This document shows, one piece after another, positions 17,615-29,400 of a stretch of DNA of 64,000 nucleotides. The notes beneath the pieces were generated by a model that was not told the origin of the DNA, did not search any database, and saw nothing but the letters and a program-made list of their open reading frames with translations. The DNA lies in the NCBI GenBank assembly GCA_951802425.1, contig OX637796.1, positions 2,914,001 through 2,978,000 of the forward strand, in the 5' to 3' direction. Positions within the stretch are counted from its first letter, which is position 1. The number at the start of each line of letters is the position of its first letter. Origin of the DNA: Clavaria fumosa. Taxonomy: Eukaryota > Basidiomycota > Agaricomycetes > Agaricales > Clavariaceae. Position numbers and translations under genes: made by a program.

Positions 17615-18447
17615 GTGCGAGCATTTTGAAGCCCTCGGGCATAAAAAGAGAGAGAGGGGCAGATGACGTTCTGATATACTAAGGGGTAAGCAAATAGGGG
17701 CGAGAGAGATAGAGAGAAAAAGATTTACAAGAGACGAAGGGCTTGATTGTTATACGTTGAGTCGACTTTTTACATGGCTCGATGTTGGTGGTGGTTTGAG
17801 AGAAAGGTCATTCGCTATCGACTCTCACTTAAATTGCCACATCTTAAAAATACAAAAATCAGACCACTTCTTCGATTTTTATATCCCGATTTGGTGTCGA
17901 TTTTATACTTCCGTTTTCCGACTCTGCCGAAATTGTCACGTAATCAGTCTAAATAAGATTAGACATTGTAGTAAGCATTGTTACGGTCAGGGACCTTTTG
18001 GAGGGAATGATATTCAGGGACAGTATGAAGGTCAGGGACAGCGTGGAGGTTACCAGGGGCTTTCAGATTCTGGTACCGTTTAACTCTCAAGTACGGTTCA
18101 GTATCTCTAAGAATCTTTGGTTACTACAGCTATGTGCTCACGCAGGGGGGTCTCGGATACGGTTGGCTGTTTCAGGCTTTCCAATTTCCAACCTCACTCA
18201 TATAATAGCAAGTGATACAAATTTTATAGGGACGAAAAATTTACCGATCCTGAGAGATTGCCCTGCTTTTTTGACGATTCTAAAGTGCGTACTTTCACAA
18301 GCAATGTATCATCATAGAAAATTTGTCGAATAAGCATCTGCTATAAAGGAGTCAATTGGAATGCATGCGGTGAACACATATAGCAAGCATTTCTGCCGAA
18401 TCAAGTACATGGCGAATCTAGTCACGTTCCGAAATACAAGGATTCTT
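17615..18447. other. AT-rich intergenic region without recognised gene
   Basis: Runs from the putative promoter of the membrane protein to the 3' end of the dehydrogenase gene. It is AT-richer than its surroundings and the short frames on both strands are interrupted. A short motif (GGTCAGGGAC) occurs twice near 17986-18040 but is too small to call an element. Confidence 0.45.
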
Positions 18448-19901
18448 TTAGTCCTCTTTCACGAGACTCTCATGTTTCTGGCTGTCAAACCCGTCTAATC
18501 CAGCCGCCACCCGCGATCCTGCAACAATGGCACTCCAGTCCAACACATCAAAAAGCTCCTTCCCTTCCGACGTCTGCGCTTCATGTAGAGCCCGTGCGGT
18601 GATAAGGTGCTGATACGCCACATCGATAGTCGGCATCGGCGCACTATGCTCGTTCATGAGTCGGCGGATGTGGCTGCAAAGGGTGAGGTCAATCGAGCGG
18701 GGAAAGAGTGGAGACATGATTGATTTACGAAGCATCTTTGATACCGCCTTCTATAGCGAAGCCTACTCTACCGTCAAACCTGTCGTGTGCCATCCTTTCG
18801 GCATAATTGACCATACTGTGCCCCAGCATCAGTGGGCATGCCAGGCGGTCAATGACATAGGTTAAGAGACTGACATTTCAGCGGGGAAGAGGTCTGAGTA
18901 GAGAAAATCTGAACAGAGCTGCTTAAGTCTCAAAGGAATACACTACATTACCTTTGATAAGATTGTGAACCGATTCCGAGCCGATACCGGACTTCTCAGC
19001 AAGCGTCATACTCTCTGCGATCACCTCCATTGAGCCGAGGATAAGAGAATTTGCTATTAACTTGAAAGTTGGGGCTAATTAAAGAATCTTCAATCAAGTA
19101 CTGGGACGCGAATTGGACTTTACATACCTTTCTCGAGATTGCCACCGAGGTCGATAACTTTCCGACCAACCGCAGGGACAAGGTGATATGCTACTTCTTT
19201 TTTGGACCGATAGTCACCACTCATGAGAATGAGCAGCTGGGCCTTCTCGGCGACGCTCGGGCGGCCAATAACCGGGCAGGTGACTAGCCGTGCATTTGCG
19301 CTGCTAATCAGAGTGTCCAATTCACCTATAAGAAGTCAATAAAAGGGGGAATAGGCGTTTAAAGCTTGTACCTGCCAGCGCTGGGTAAATCTATATATTT
19401 GGTAAATCGTGGTAAAAGATGAAAAGGACGAAAAAGCGACAACGGACCGTGCTGGTCTCGACAAAGATTTTGGACGACGGCGACGGCGATCCCTGTTTCA
19501 CCAGACGATATATGATCAGTATCTAGTGCAAGCAATATGTTACACACGGTGAGTGCCTGGGCGAACTCTACATAGACAGACTTGACCGCCGCGTCGTTGG
19601 CAAGAGAGGTGATGATGACATCACACTCCAGGGCGAGCTGCCGAGCGCTTGATGCAATGGCGATTCTGACTGGTAATAATTCCGCGGCGAGAGCATCCGA
19701 TTTCTTCACGGTACGGTTATAGACCATCAAGGGTGGTGCTGTCGGAAACTGGGAGGCTAGGTGCCTCGCCAAATTCCGAGCCATGGGATAGCCCATTGCT
19801 CCGAGACCAAGGAGCCCTATCCGATGAACAGGATGCGGCGTAACGGAAGGAGTATATGGGACATTAGGATGGCTGTCCTTTTGCAGCAAACTTTCGGACA
19901 T
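18448..19901 (-). CDS. 3-hydroxyisobutyrate dehydrogenase-like / beta-hydroxyacid dehydrogenase (6PGDH NAD-binding fold)
   Basis: NAD(P)-dependent oxidoreductase of the beta-hydroxyacid dehydrogenase family; exact substrate unknown. Exons in coding order 19901-19548, 19492-19448, 19390-19372, 19325-19128, 19074-18952, 18893-18875, 18815-18729 and 18673-18448 give 356 aa, frame-checked. The Rossmann motif GLLGLGAMGYPMARNL begins near residue 24; later come VETST, the substrate-side ARLVTCPVIGRP, and GGNLEK. The C-terminal helical domain contains KLIANSLILG and FAIEGGIKDASH, where the second Lys is the likely catalytic base. Two exons are only 19 nt. All introns are GT-AG. An in-frame ATG at 20009 would add 36 residues but would place both E-boxes of the shared promoter in coding sequence, so I prefer 19901. 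Confidence 0.85.
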
Positions 19902-19972
19902 AATGTCGTACGAAGGATGCTGGTACGAAGGACGCTTGGTGCCGCAAAAGGGGACGCCACTCCACAGTGCGT

Positions 19973-20002
19973 CACGTGGAAGAAACCGCGTTTGCTCACG
20001 TG
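19973..20002. promoter_or_regulatory. Paired CACGTG E-boxes in a divergent promoter
   Basis: CACGTG occurs at 19973-19978 and again at 19997-20002, 24 bp apart, within the 170-bp gap between the start codons of the dehydrogenase (minus) and the Ark-type kinase (plus). CACGTG is the classic bHLH factor core (Cbf1/Pho4-like in fungi). Binding is inferred, not shown. Confidence 0.5.
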
Positions 20003-20071
20003 ATTTCAAGTAGCGTTTCCTACACCTCGGGCTGAGCGCTGAGCTGCCAATTCACTACGGTGGTCTCGAGC

Positions 20072-23000
20072 ATGGCTCAACCTTATCAACAAAAGACTCT
20101 TTTTCCAGGACAGGTCATCAACGTCAACAAACACTCCGTCCAGGTGGAACGTTACTTGAGCCAAGGTGCGCCTTCTCTTGTTCTGTATTTTTCTTTCTGC
20201 AACTTAGCTGTTGATGTCTAAGGTGGATTTGCTCATGTCTACCTTGTAACAACTTCTGTCCCAGTATTCGACACTAACCGACATGTACTCAAGCGCATCG
20301 CCGTTCCAAACGAGTCCATGCTTGCAGAAGTGAAAAAAGAAGTCGACTTTATGGTCGGTTTTCCGTAGTCAGACTCCGCAGCTGTCACCTTGAGATGATC
20401 CCTTCGTAGCGGTTATTCCGGGGGCATCCGAACATCGTCCGCCTGATCGATGCCACTACATTCAGGACGTCGTCTGGCGTGTACGAGGTCTTTATCTTGA
20501 TGGAATACTGTCCCGGTATGCGTGACCTGCATGCGTTATGTCCACACTCATCCAACACACCGACGTGCAGGCGGTGGAATCATCGACATGATGAATCGCC
20601 GCTTACGCGAGCGATTAACCGAAGCCGAAATCCTCCAGATATTCGTCGACATCTGCGAAGGCGTGGCGGCGATGCATAACCTGCGCCCTCCCGTCCTGCA
20701 CCGCGATCTGAAGGTGGAGAACATCCTCCAGTCTTCCCAGACTTCCTACAAGATCTGTGACTTCGGCTCCGCCACCGTCGTCGCCCTGCGGCCTCCATCC
20801 TCAATTCAGGAGATCAGGGCGCTCGAAGCCGATTTGAACCGACATACGACGCTCCAGTATCGGGCACCCGAAATGGTCGACCCCTATCTACGGCGTCCCA
20901 TTGATGAGAAGTCAGACGTGTGGGCTCTGGGTGTGTTGCTTTACAAGCTCTGCTATTACACCACCCCTTTCGAGGAGCATGGTCCTCTGGCAATACTGAA
21001 TTGCGTATATCGAATACCACCTTACCCTGTTTACTCCGATCAGATGCAGGCTATAATTAGTGCGTCAACGTCAAAATAATCTCCTCGTCTTCCCCGTCAA
21101 CTGAGAGCTCAACAGGATCCATGCTTCAAGAACACGGTTCTCAACGGCCACACGTCTTTGAATTACTCACATTGGTACATCGTCTCCGTGGCACCAAACC
21201 GCGCTACACGTACACCGTCCCCGAGTTGCCACCTCTCTCACCGCGTTCTTTGCGACCGCTCACGTCTGCCGTGGATCCTGCGAAAAATCTCACCCCTTAC
21301 AACTCCGCGCCCACATCAGCAATCATTCCAGCAAGTGTTGCGGGTGTCAAATCGCAGGGCGTAGCTCCTGAGGCCGTCGCTATAGTACGGAAAGGGAGGG
21401 TGGCCTCGAACCGCAACTCAGAGGTGGTCTCGAATTCTCGTGTGCCAGAGCAGGTCAAGGAGGCGACGCAGTTGTTCGATGGCGGCGATGAAGCAAAGGA
21501 GCGGAAACCCCCAAACGCACCCGATGCCAAATGGCAGCCGCCTGCCGCAGTGCAGAGTGCCACCGACGCATCTAAGGCCAAAGGTCCTTCGAAGCCGGCA
21601 TTCGAAGACGATGCGTGGCACATCCGTGGGCCGAGCACGAAAGGGACGGAGGCCTCTAACGGAACGAAGCTGGCCTTATCTGGGTTCGGAGACGACTTTG
21701 CCTCCCAGCAGTTCTGGGCTCCTGTGTGGACGTCTACTACGGCGGCCGCAGCTCTTCCATCCCCCGCTCCTGCTCCTGCTGGGAAGCCAGTTTCGTCGGC
21801 AGTACATCCTGCACCACCCAAACTGAGTGAGAAGCCGCGTGGTTCCGGTCCTACCACGCCAATCGTCAGAGTGAGAGACGCGTTTGAAGGGCTCGGGCTG
21901 GTCCCGCCAGTAAAACTTCCGGCACCCACACTGGGCGAGGCGAGGAAGCTCAGGACGGGCATTGCAGTAGTGTATGGTAAGAGCCAGCGGTTGACCTCGG
22001 ACACGGTCAACAATGCCAAGGGGGTGCTGACCCCAAAACATACCCCACCACTCGTTGCCTCTCCCTCTGGTCACCGTATGGCCTCGTCGACTTCGCGTTT
22101 TCTTCAGCCTAGCCCTCGATCCAGCGCTTCACATGCTCAGCTGTCTGCCGAAGCTCGGTTTCCATCTGTCGAGGAACTCGACGCTACCTTCGCTGCGGCC
22201 GCAGAAAGCACCCAGCTCTCGCGCCCGTCGCTCTCACCAAGCCACTCAGGACTCCAAGTACAACCTCTTGACAGACAGCCGATGTCTCCCTCGACTCTAC
22301 CAGGGGAAAAGCATGCTACCGTTGGCTCGCGCCCCACTCCGAGTCCAAGTGGAGTCATCATCTCTGAGCACTCACCCAATGTCACGACAAACAGTGAAGC
22401 TTTGGACTTTTCGAAGAAGCCCGCTGCAGTATCACCTGTTGATGAACGCGACGCTCGTACATTGAGGCGACCTTTACCAAGCAAGGAAAGACGCACCCGG
22501 GGTGAGAGCACGAAAATTGTCGTAGGGCCGGATGCAGATTTGTTGGGAGTGCCATCTCTCCTCTCTCCTGCTTTCAGCGGCTCGTCCGGCACACCTTCTG
22601 CTCCTCAAACTACGAAACAATCTAAGGATTGGCTGTGCGGGAGTGAAGATGAGCTTCCGCCGCGTGACAACATGTCCCCATTAGCCCCGTCGCCGTACAA
22701 GGCAGTTCTGCGCGGTTCTCCCGGCAAACGTGCAGCCCTGGAGCTGCCTAGCGAGCAGACAGAATCTCCGCAAGAGGCCGTCACGCATGAAACGAGCCCC
22801 TTACGGATGCGTCTGGAGGCTTCGCCCGCTCTCACTCGATCGAACAGGAGCCCAGCAGCGGCCAACGAATCTACACCCAGAGCAGCCAAGACTGAACCCC
22901 GGAATCCCTCTCCCCGAAGATCAGACCTCGCGTCCCAATCCAATTGGAAAGAGTCTGACTCGAGTGCTGACGAGGGCCCGGAAGATGCTCATGGGTATGT

Positions 23001-24318
23001 TCCCCCAATTCAAGCGGGAGGCCAAACACCGCGGCGGAGGCCCAGAGGTAAACAGACTTCGGTGCACGAGTTGGTTGACCTTTGGGGTGGCGGCGTCAAG
23101 GATGCCAGCCGACCTAGTCCTTCCCCAGTTCCGGCCGAGTCGGGCCCTCCTGCAACGCCACGTAAGCAGGCATCCGTGTATGCCGCGCCATCATCTTCCG
23201 TCACGCCGAAACCCAGCCAGTCCCAGAAGCTGTTCGCCCTGGACCCTGCCTCTAATTCTTCGCCGAGACGCTCTCGTCTTTCCCAATCCTCCAAGGTCGC
23301 TAATTTGACGCCTACGCTCTCCCCTGCTACACCTACATCTCGCCCCCAGTCCATGTTCGTGTTTCCTATGTCCAAATCTAAGTCCGAGGAGCACCCTCTG
23401 GACCCTTCGCCCGTCTCCCCAGGTCTGGTCTCTCCGGCAGAGCCGAAGAAGCATGTGGCGCGAAGAACGTCTATTTCAGACATGGTACAGCTATACGAGG
23501 CGATCGATGGGAAGGCCAAGGGACAGGCAACCAAATCAGTGGACCTTAAACCGATCACCACTACACTCGCCTCAGAAGACCCCGGCCAATACACGAGGGC
23601 GCGCGCCCCATCCTCTCCAACAAGGTCTAAGACGACTATACGTCCCAGCGTTTCGCCCGCGTCTCTGGCTCCAGACGGTGCTGCCATTGGAGTCGGGAGA
23701 TTTCGCAGATCTCCGACTGGCTCCTCCGCCAGCCCGACCACCCCGATTCGCACCAAGGAACCAAAGGAAGGCAGCAATACCTCATCTGGCATCCAAAACC
23801 GCACGGCGAAGCCTGAAGCACAACTACCGGCAGCCCGACCTTCGACGCCTGCTAATAAGACGTTGACGGACTATCCGCCTTCGATGCCAGCCAGAAGATC
23901 GTCGACGGATCATCCGCCTTCGATACCTGCTAGGAGGTCATCGACGGATCATCCGCCTTCGATGCCTGCCAGGAGGTCGTCGACGGAAGCCCCACCTTCG
24001 TCTCCTGCCAAAAAATCGTTATCGGAAGCCCTACCTCCAACTCATGCCAGGAAACCGTTGGCAGAGGCTCCATCTTCGATGCCGGCCTGGAAACCATTGA
24101 CAGAAGCTCCATCTCCGAAGCCAGTCAGGACACGGTTGATGGAGGAACGACCTCCATCGCCTGAGAAGCCGTACCAGGGCGTGGGCAAACTCATATCTCA
24201 ATGGCAGCAGAAGACTGCAGGAGTCGATTCGTCACACGCCCCGCCGCCGCCGCGACGAAGTCGATTCGTGCCGAAACGGTCTGACGCGTTGAACGACGAT
24301 TTGAACCGATCCCATTAG
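20072..24318 (+). CDS. Ark1/Prk1/AAK1-family (NAK) serine/threonine kinase
   Basis: Kinase expected at cortical actin and endocytic sites, regulating clathrin-mediated endocytosis. Exons 20072-20165, 20223-20353, 20410-20515, 20571-21059 and 21116-24318 give 1340 aa, frame-checked. Kinase domain at about residues 17-290: GGFAHVYLV glycine-rich loop, HVLKRIAV Lys, VKKEVDFM helix C Glu, VLHRDLKVENIL catalytic loop, ICDFGSA (DFG), LQYRAPEMVD (APE) and EKSDVWALGVLLYKL, with the long activation segment typical of NAK kinases. A Ser/Pro/Thr-rich tail of about 1000 residues follows; it includes TSVHELVDLWGGGV, a 39-bp tandem repeat region, and a conserved-looking QGVGKLISQWQQKT near the end that is shared with Ark relatives as I recall. 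All introns are GT-AG. Confidence 0.9.
23857..24168 (+). repeat. 39-bp in-frame tandem repeat (8 degenerate units) in the kinase tail
   Basis: Eight consecutive 39-bp units encode a 13-residue motif, best copies RRSSTDHPPSMPA. Units 2-4 are nearly identical; later ones drift (KPLAEAPSSMPA, KPLTEAPSPKPV). The length multiple of three keeps the frame, so copy number can vary without breaking the kinase. Confidence 0.85.
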
Positions 24319-24483
24319 CGCGTGTCGCCCCTGTCATTTCATGTTGAACACCCATATTGTTGTTGGAATTCTGTCCTTAGACTAATATCTGCATCTATCA
24401 GAGGCTCTCCGGTGGACTGGACTTTGAGAATAAATATCATGGTAGCGCGGCTATCCACTAAAGTACACATCCAAAGTCCCATC

Positions 24484-25470
24484 TCAATCTGAATCTGACT
24501 CGTCATCTCCCCCGATGCTGAAATGCGGATGTTCTGACGAACGCCGCCGACTGCTTTTGGTCATGATGGTGCGAGCGAGTTCACGTCCCTGGCCGGACTC
24601 CCATGTCCGCTGGTTCTCCAAATCCTTCTGCGTTATGTCGATTGAGTGAGAAATGTGCGTGGAGAGAATGTCTGCGCGCGCAAAGTTGGACTGTGCGGGA
24701 GAGATGTGAATTTGAGATGGTTTGGTCCGTGATCGAGTGCCACGGGCTGAGGGGATAATATCTGGCTCCCCAGTAGGTAATGGGGAAGCGTCGAGCGACT
24801 CATAGCCGCTAAAAAAAGAATGAGGATTAGAGAGACAGAGTAAGGGAAATGTTGTATGAGCGTACTGGGCTCGTGATTCAAGCAGGTCTGTGATGAATTG
24901 GCCTATAGCAAGTGTAGTAGCCTGATTTCGTGGTAAGAGTAGTGAAAGCATTCGTAGGACAGAATAAGAGCTCACGACCACCAAGATCAAACTGAAGGAC
25001 AGAATTTCAGACTCCCAAAGAAATGGGTGCGACATACAGACTACTCACCCGATGTGGAAAGTCATCGCTATCAGCATATACAGCCTTGGAGAAAGCACAT
25101 GGTACGATAAGTTGATAACAAGGAGAGAGGCAGGCGGCGCGACTCACAGTCTGAGACAGGTCGCCAGCCAATATAAAAACAATCTCCACAGCTGAGTAGA
25201 CCACCGCGAGCGCGGCCTAGACGCATGAGGGGTCCAATTGTGGGACAACGCGAAAGTCAAGAACCTGTGCATTTGCCAGGGCGTTGATTGGGCCTAGTAA
25301 GCGGACTGACGAGAAATGGCGCTCAGAACCCACCGTTCAGTAAGGCATATCGCTGCAGTAAGGAGTGAAGCCCACAAGAAATCTGAGAAGGAGCGGAGAT
25401 GTAGGGGTTCGAGCAGGACAGTCTCGCCGAGGTACGTCCGATGCAGGTAACCACCCCGAGCCTCGTTCAT
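24484..25470 (-). CDS. CTR-family copper transporter
   Basis: Predicted copper importer at the plasma or vacuolar membrane, three transmembrane helices, acting as a trimer. Exons in coding order 25470-25330, 25293-25148, 25084-25049, 24991-24976, 24921-24866 and 24808-24484 give 239 aa, frame-checked; the fourth exon is only 16 nt. TM1 is about residues 27-47 (DFLWASLLTAAICLTERW). The TM2 region reads LWRLFLYWLATCLRLLYMLIAM and contains the CTR hallmark MxxxM (MLIAM). TM3 follows as LILVVATTLAIGQF. Unlike high-affinity CTRs, the short N-terminus has no MxM or MxxM copper-binding clusters, suggesting a low-affinity or vacuolar type. The hydrophilic tail of about 90 residues ends in an acidic run (GDDESDSD). 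Tandem with SYO1, whose stop lies 185 bp upstream. Confidence 0.8.
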
Positions 25471-25655
25471 CGCGCAGCGTTTCGAGAGGCGTCAAGTGGT
25501 CGTCGTTGGTAGTGTCTGTCTGCAAGACAGGGACTGAAACGGATGCAAGATGTAGACACGTGGCGGCGGCGAACACTTGTGGCGGTGCATCACGGAAATG
25601 CAATCAACTTCCAACCAATCAACCTCATAAAATAATAACACGACCATCAGATAGA

Positions 25656-28336
25656 TCATAAGTAATGTGGACCCAAATTTTTGCGATAGGCAATAAAATC
25701 CTCTAGGTTTTCTCTCACTTCGTCTCCCCGTCTTCTGAGCTCCCTGCCCCCATCCTTCCGCTTGTCAATGCTCTTGACGGCAGCCCTAAATACCGGTAGA
25801 CACTCCTCGAGTCTGTCGAGTACATGCCCCCGTCTAAAGTTGACATCGTGCGGCTCGTGCTCGTCAGAAAAAATGTCAATTAGCCCAGAAACTGCTTGTA
25901 TCAGCGGCTCGGTCCCGATTGGGGACGGAGGACCGCCAGGCGTGGGAAGGACAGACACAAAATATTCTGTGATGACCTGGAGGAGAGAGTCATCGCCTGC
26001 GGAGAATAGACAATTGTGTGTTAACGCACCCTGTTCACTTCGATGGACCCTAGGTACTGCGCGAGACACCCCAACACTCCAATACATTTGACGCGCACCT
26101 GGTCGTCGCGCGTGGAGTCACAGAACTGCGTCAGTAATTCGACTTGGCCTTCACTCGGGACCTGAGACAATTCATTGCCCGTCATCAGCATATTTTCCTA
26201 ACTAAACAGACCCAGAAAATACTCAACTATATTCCGTTTCCAGATGTTGCACACACTCCAAAGAACGCCCACCGCAGCGCCCCACATATCCCGTCTGTTC
26301 TCCTGCCCCAAGCCCGTCTCAGTCCCGACCGCACTTAGCGCCGCCCACACCTGCCGCCACACGAGCATGCCACCCCCGACCTCCGCCGCCCTGATCGCCT
26401 CCGCCGAGCCTACGGCGAGGGAGAGAAAGACATTGTTGAGCGCATCCAGCGCCGCGATGTGGATGGACCCCAGCGCGGACGTCATAGGTGGGTGTGGGGA
26501 GAGACGGGCCGGTGGTGGGAAGGAGAGCGGGGTGGGATGCACCAATGGAAGTAGGTGCTGTACCAGGTCGGGCAAGCATCGTCGTTTATTAGACGTGTCA
26601 TCGTCCAGGCTTGGCTTATCAGACAAGTCCATCGACTCCTCACGCCCTGACGGTATCCACCCTCAATACAAAAACCCAAAGCAAGATATTTCACGGACAT
26701 GCCTTCGTCATCATCGCTCCCGTCAGAATCTTCGTCGTGTGCTGCAGACTCGTCGGGGTCCGGGAGCGTGGCAGACATACCGGTGAGGATCTCCAGCGCA
26801 AGCCGGATGTCGCGAAGCTTGCCTTCAAGTCGCTCCAGCTCAAGTTCGATCTCAGTTTTATGGTCGTCCATGAGCTTTAGCGACGACAGCCTGTCAACCA
26901 GGGGGTCACAGGCCTACAGCAAACATCATGTCAAGACTTCTTTCTGGCAGAGGTCCTCCACGAAACAGACCCACCGCTTTGATCACAAGCTCTTGTGTCC
27001 TTTTTGATACTTCTGGCAATGATACGGAAGACAGTATTGGCTGAAGCAGGGGAAGGACAATGTCTGCATCAAGATCCACCGCGTCTCCCATCGACAAAGG
27101 CGGAATCGGCGCCACGTTTCGCAAAATGCCTGCAACAAACAGCAAAGCGAATCAGCTTAAGATTAGAGCCCAAAAATTAGTCCCCACCAGCTGCTAGGAT
27201 GCGGAGAGTCAGGGGCCGGTCATCCAGAACCTCTCCTTTTTGGTGCCAGTCTTCGGTCAAAAGTCGTTCGTTGCGAATGATGGACAGCAGACAGTCTATG
27301 TAGGCTCCCTTCGATTTGAGATCGTTTATTGCGGGCGGATTATCATCTGTGAGGACATACAGGCATTGCGCTGGGAATGGCGGTATCAGTGGACATTTGT
27401 CGATAGAAATTCCAGAACTCACCGGCGGCTGTCACGGTGCCTAAAGGGACCCGACCCGGAGACGCGAGGAAAGGCATGAGGAACGGGATCAGGCTCATCT
27501 GGTTGATGGCGCTGAGGGCCTTGTGCGACGTCTCCCTAGGCTCCAAAATACTCCCATCAGCAACCTCATGCAACGTGATCGACCATTCAGAAGAGAGTGG
27601 GTCGGCGATACAGGGAATGCCCGTCACACCACTCACGAGAGACACCACAAGATGGTGATGACACTAACGGCGAGCTCGCGCACCTGCTTGCGCGCAAGCT
27701 CCGGCACAGCATGTGGCGGCTGGGAAGAAACGCATTGAGAAAGAGCGTCGGATAACTGTATAATTCCATTGTGAAACCATGATGTGTCGTAGAAGGGAGA
27801 CGGCAAACTTTGGGTAAAAAAATTTTGAGCGGGATCAGTATGTTCTTGTTGTACATCTCAGCGCAGACGTCGTGTCCCCCATCGATGCACAGATTCCTAC
27901 CAGGAAAAACCCGCAACTCATGAAGATAAGAAATAAAAGGGCTTCATATCCACGTACCGTAACGCACCAGCGGCCTCTAGCACAACTTCCTCCTCCGCAT
28001 CCGCCAGACGCCCCACCAGCGCGCCCACGACGTTCTTCGCCTGGAGGAGCCGGCGCGTGGAGGGGTCGTTCTGGATGAGGTTGACGATGGCGACACATGC
28101 CCACTGGCGCTCGGCCACGTCTGGGCTGTCAAGCTGTCACGATTCGACCTTGAGCGAATCAAGATACGGTGTATTATTTAGTTATTTTTTTAAGGCACCT
28201 TTTGCATGACAGGGAGGATGGCCTCAGCCTTGGAGGATGATACTGAGGCCGCAGCGAGCCCTTTGGAAAGATGCGAGTCTGGGACTCGAATGGGGTTATG
28301 CCGTCGCATAGCGCGCTTTTTTTGCGTTTTACCCAT
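25656..28336 (-). CDS. SYO1: Symportin SYO1 (HEATR3-like ribosomal protein import adaptor)
   Basis: ARM/HEAT adaptor that co-imports ribosomal proteins L5 and L11 with an importin. Exons in coding order 28336-28199, 28133-27958, 27896-27809, 27755-27637, 27535-27423, 27370-27188, 27129-26975, 26913-26703, 26646-26228, 26161-26030 and 25976-25656 give 684 aa, frame-checked. The basic N-terminus GKTQKKRAMRRHNPIRVPDS and the ARM repeat ALRNLCIDGGHDVCAEMYNK are diagnostic. An acidic loop (DEDSDGSDDDEG) interrupts the repeats, and the end reads AAVKSIDKRKD...NLEDFIAYRKNLG. Intron 26702-26647 most simply starts with GC (GAAG|GCATGT); a GT donor 7 nt downstream needs a poor GTGAG acceptor to stay in frame. 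Homologues are single-copy in fungi. Confidence 0.9.
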
Positions 28337-29400
28337 CGTGGTACGTTGAGGATGGCTACTGCGATGACTTTTCGGCGGTCACGAAATTGTCACGGGATTT
28401 GGGCCCTGTACCATCGCTCAAATCCGAATCCCATCTCGTTTTTGATTTTGAGGGGTGTCCCTGGAGGTCCCCACTGGTTGCGCTACGAACCTGAGCAGAC
28501 TGTCATCAGGCGCGTATTCAAGCATTTCCAGGTACCGTCGCACGCTGTGAGTCGCCTGACCTCGGCTTCGCCAATTCCGTTTCTCGTCTCAGAACGCTAT
28601 TGCCATAGCAGATATCCCACTCGAATCTGATAACAGCTGCACTCAGTGAAGCCGCGATTTGTGTATGTGTTTCTGCCATGACGCAGATATTACCCCGTAA
28701 TCACACGGTTCTCATTGCCTTCTCTTCAATACCAATACAGACATTCCTGAGGATACGGGCAAATCCGCTGACGAGTCGTTTTTGATGTTTCGCCGGGTAC
28801 GAGTGCCATCCTACCGCCAGCACTCGTGGCAATAAATCCCGACACGGAGCCCACGCGCAATACGGACTCGTATCAAACGATTGCGACAGACAGCATGTGA
28901 GAGAAGGTGCGGACACTGGACAGGTTCGTCGTTAAGCGCAGCGCCGCACGGGTCGCGCAGGGTTGACACCGCTGCAAAGATAAAGACATTGGATGGTCGT
29001 TGAAGATCCAAGTCATCTGGAATGCATGCTGCTCCTGCGATAGATTCCAGAATCTCGAGGGCACGGCAGCTTCAAGGATGGCGTCGAGAACAGTCAATGA
29101 CTTCTTTACGGGTTACACCAAAACCAAGCGAAGTCTGGTGACCAGTCTCACCGGGAGACGGTCACTGATTATGAGGCGGGGGACGGTCGCTGAGTTTCAG
29201 TATGGATATGGGTGTTTGCGACCGCGATCGCGTTACTTGGCCATCTACTCTTCCTCAAGCTCAAGAACACAACATATTTACACCTGACCAATGATTTTGT
29301 TGCAGTGTGCCCTTCTCTTCCCACCGGAAGCTACCCTTTCTGCACTTTTATTGAATCCCGCTCTTCCCAACAACGCTCGCTCTCTTGTGCACACCCCGTC
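28337..29400. other. Gene-poor region with decayed repeat copy A
   Basis: Beyond the SYO1 promoter no gene is convincing. Minus-strand frames read ILEAAVPSRFWNLSQEQHAF and similar fragments but are broken by stops. A segment near 28735-29130 shares ordered motifs with 30215-30470, indicating an old duplication. Confidence 0.5.
28735..29130. repeat. Degenerate duplicated segment, copy A
   Basis: Shares in the same order with copy B (30215-30470): CCTGAGGATACGG; GTACGAGNGCCATCCT followed by CCGC; GGAATGCATGCTGCTCCTG; AGAATCTCGAGGGCA; and ACCAAAAC. Spacing differs and neither copy has an open frame through the block. Confidence 0.6.

Noticed and set aside
17986..18090. GGTCAGGGAC-type short repeats as a mobile-element end
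   Set aside because: Only a few 8-10 bp matches, no terminal symmetry or target duplication.
19902..20009. Longer N-terminus for the dehydrogenase from ATG 20009
   Set aside because: Adds 36 residues without family similarity and would leave only 62 bp before the kinase ATG, placing both E-boxes in coding sequence.
21297..22943. Long minus-strand frames opposite the kinase tail
   Set aside because: Shadows of a GC-rich, low-complexity coding region; no start context, domain or introns.
26647..26702. GT donor for the SYO1 intron just inside the proposed GC donor
   Set aside because: To hold the frame it needs the acceptor GTGAG instead of the good GTCAG, so GC-AG is preferred; not fully excluded.
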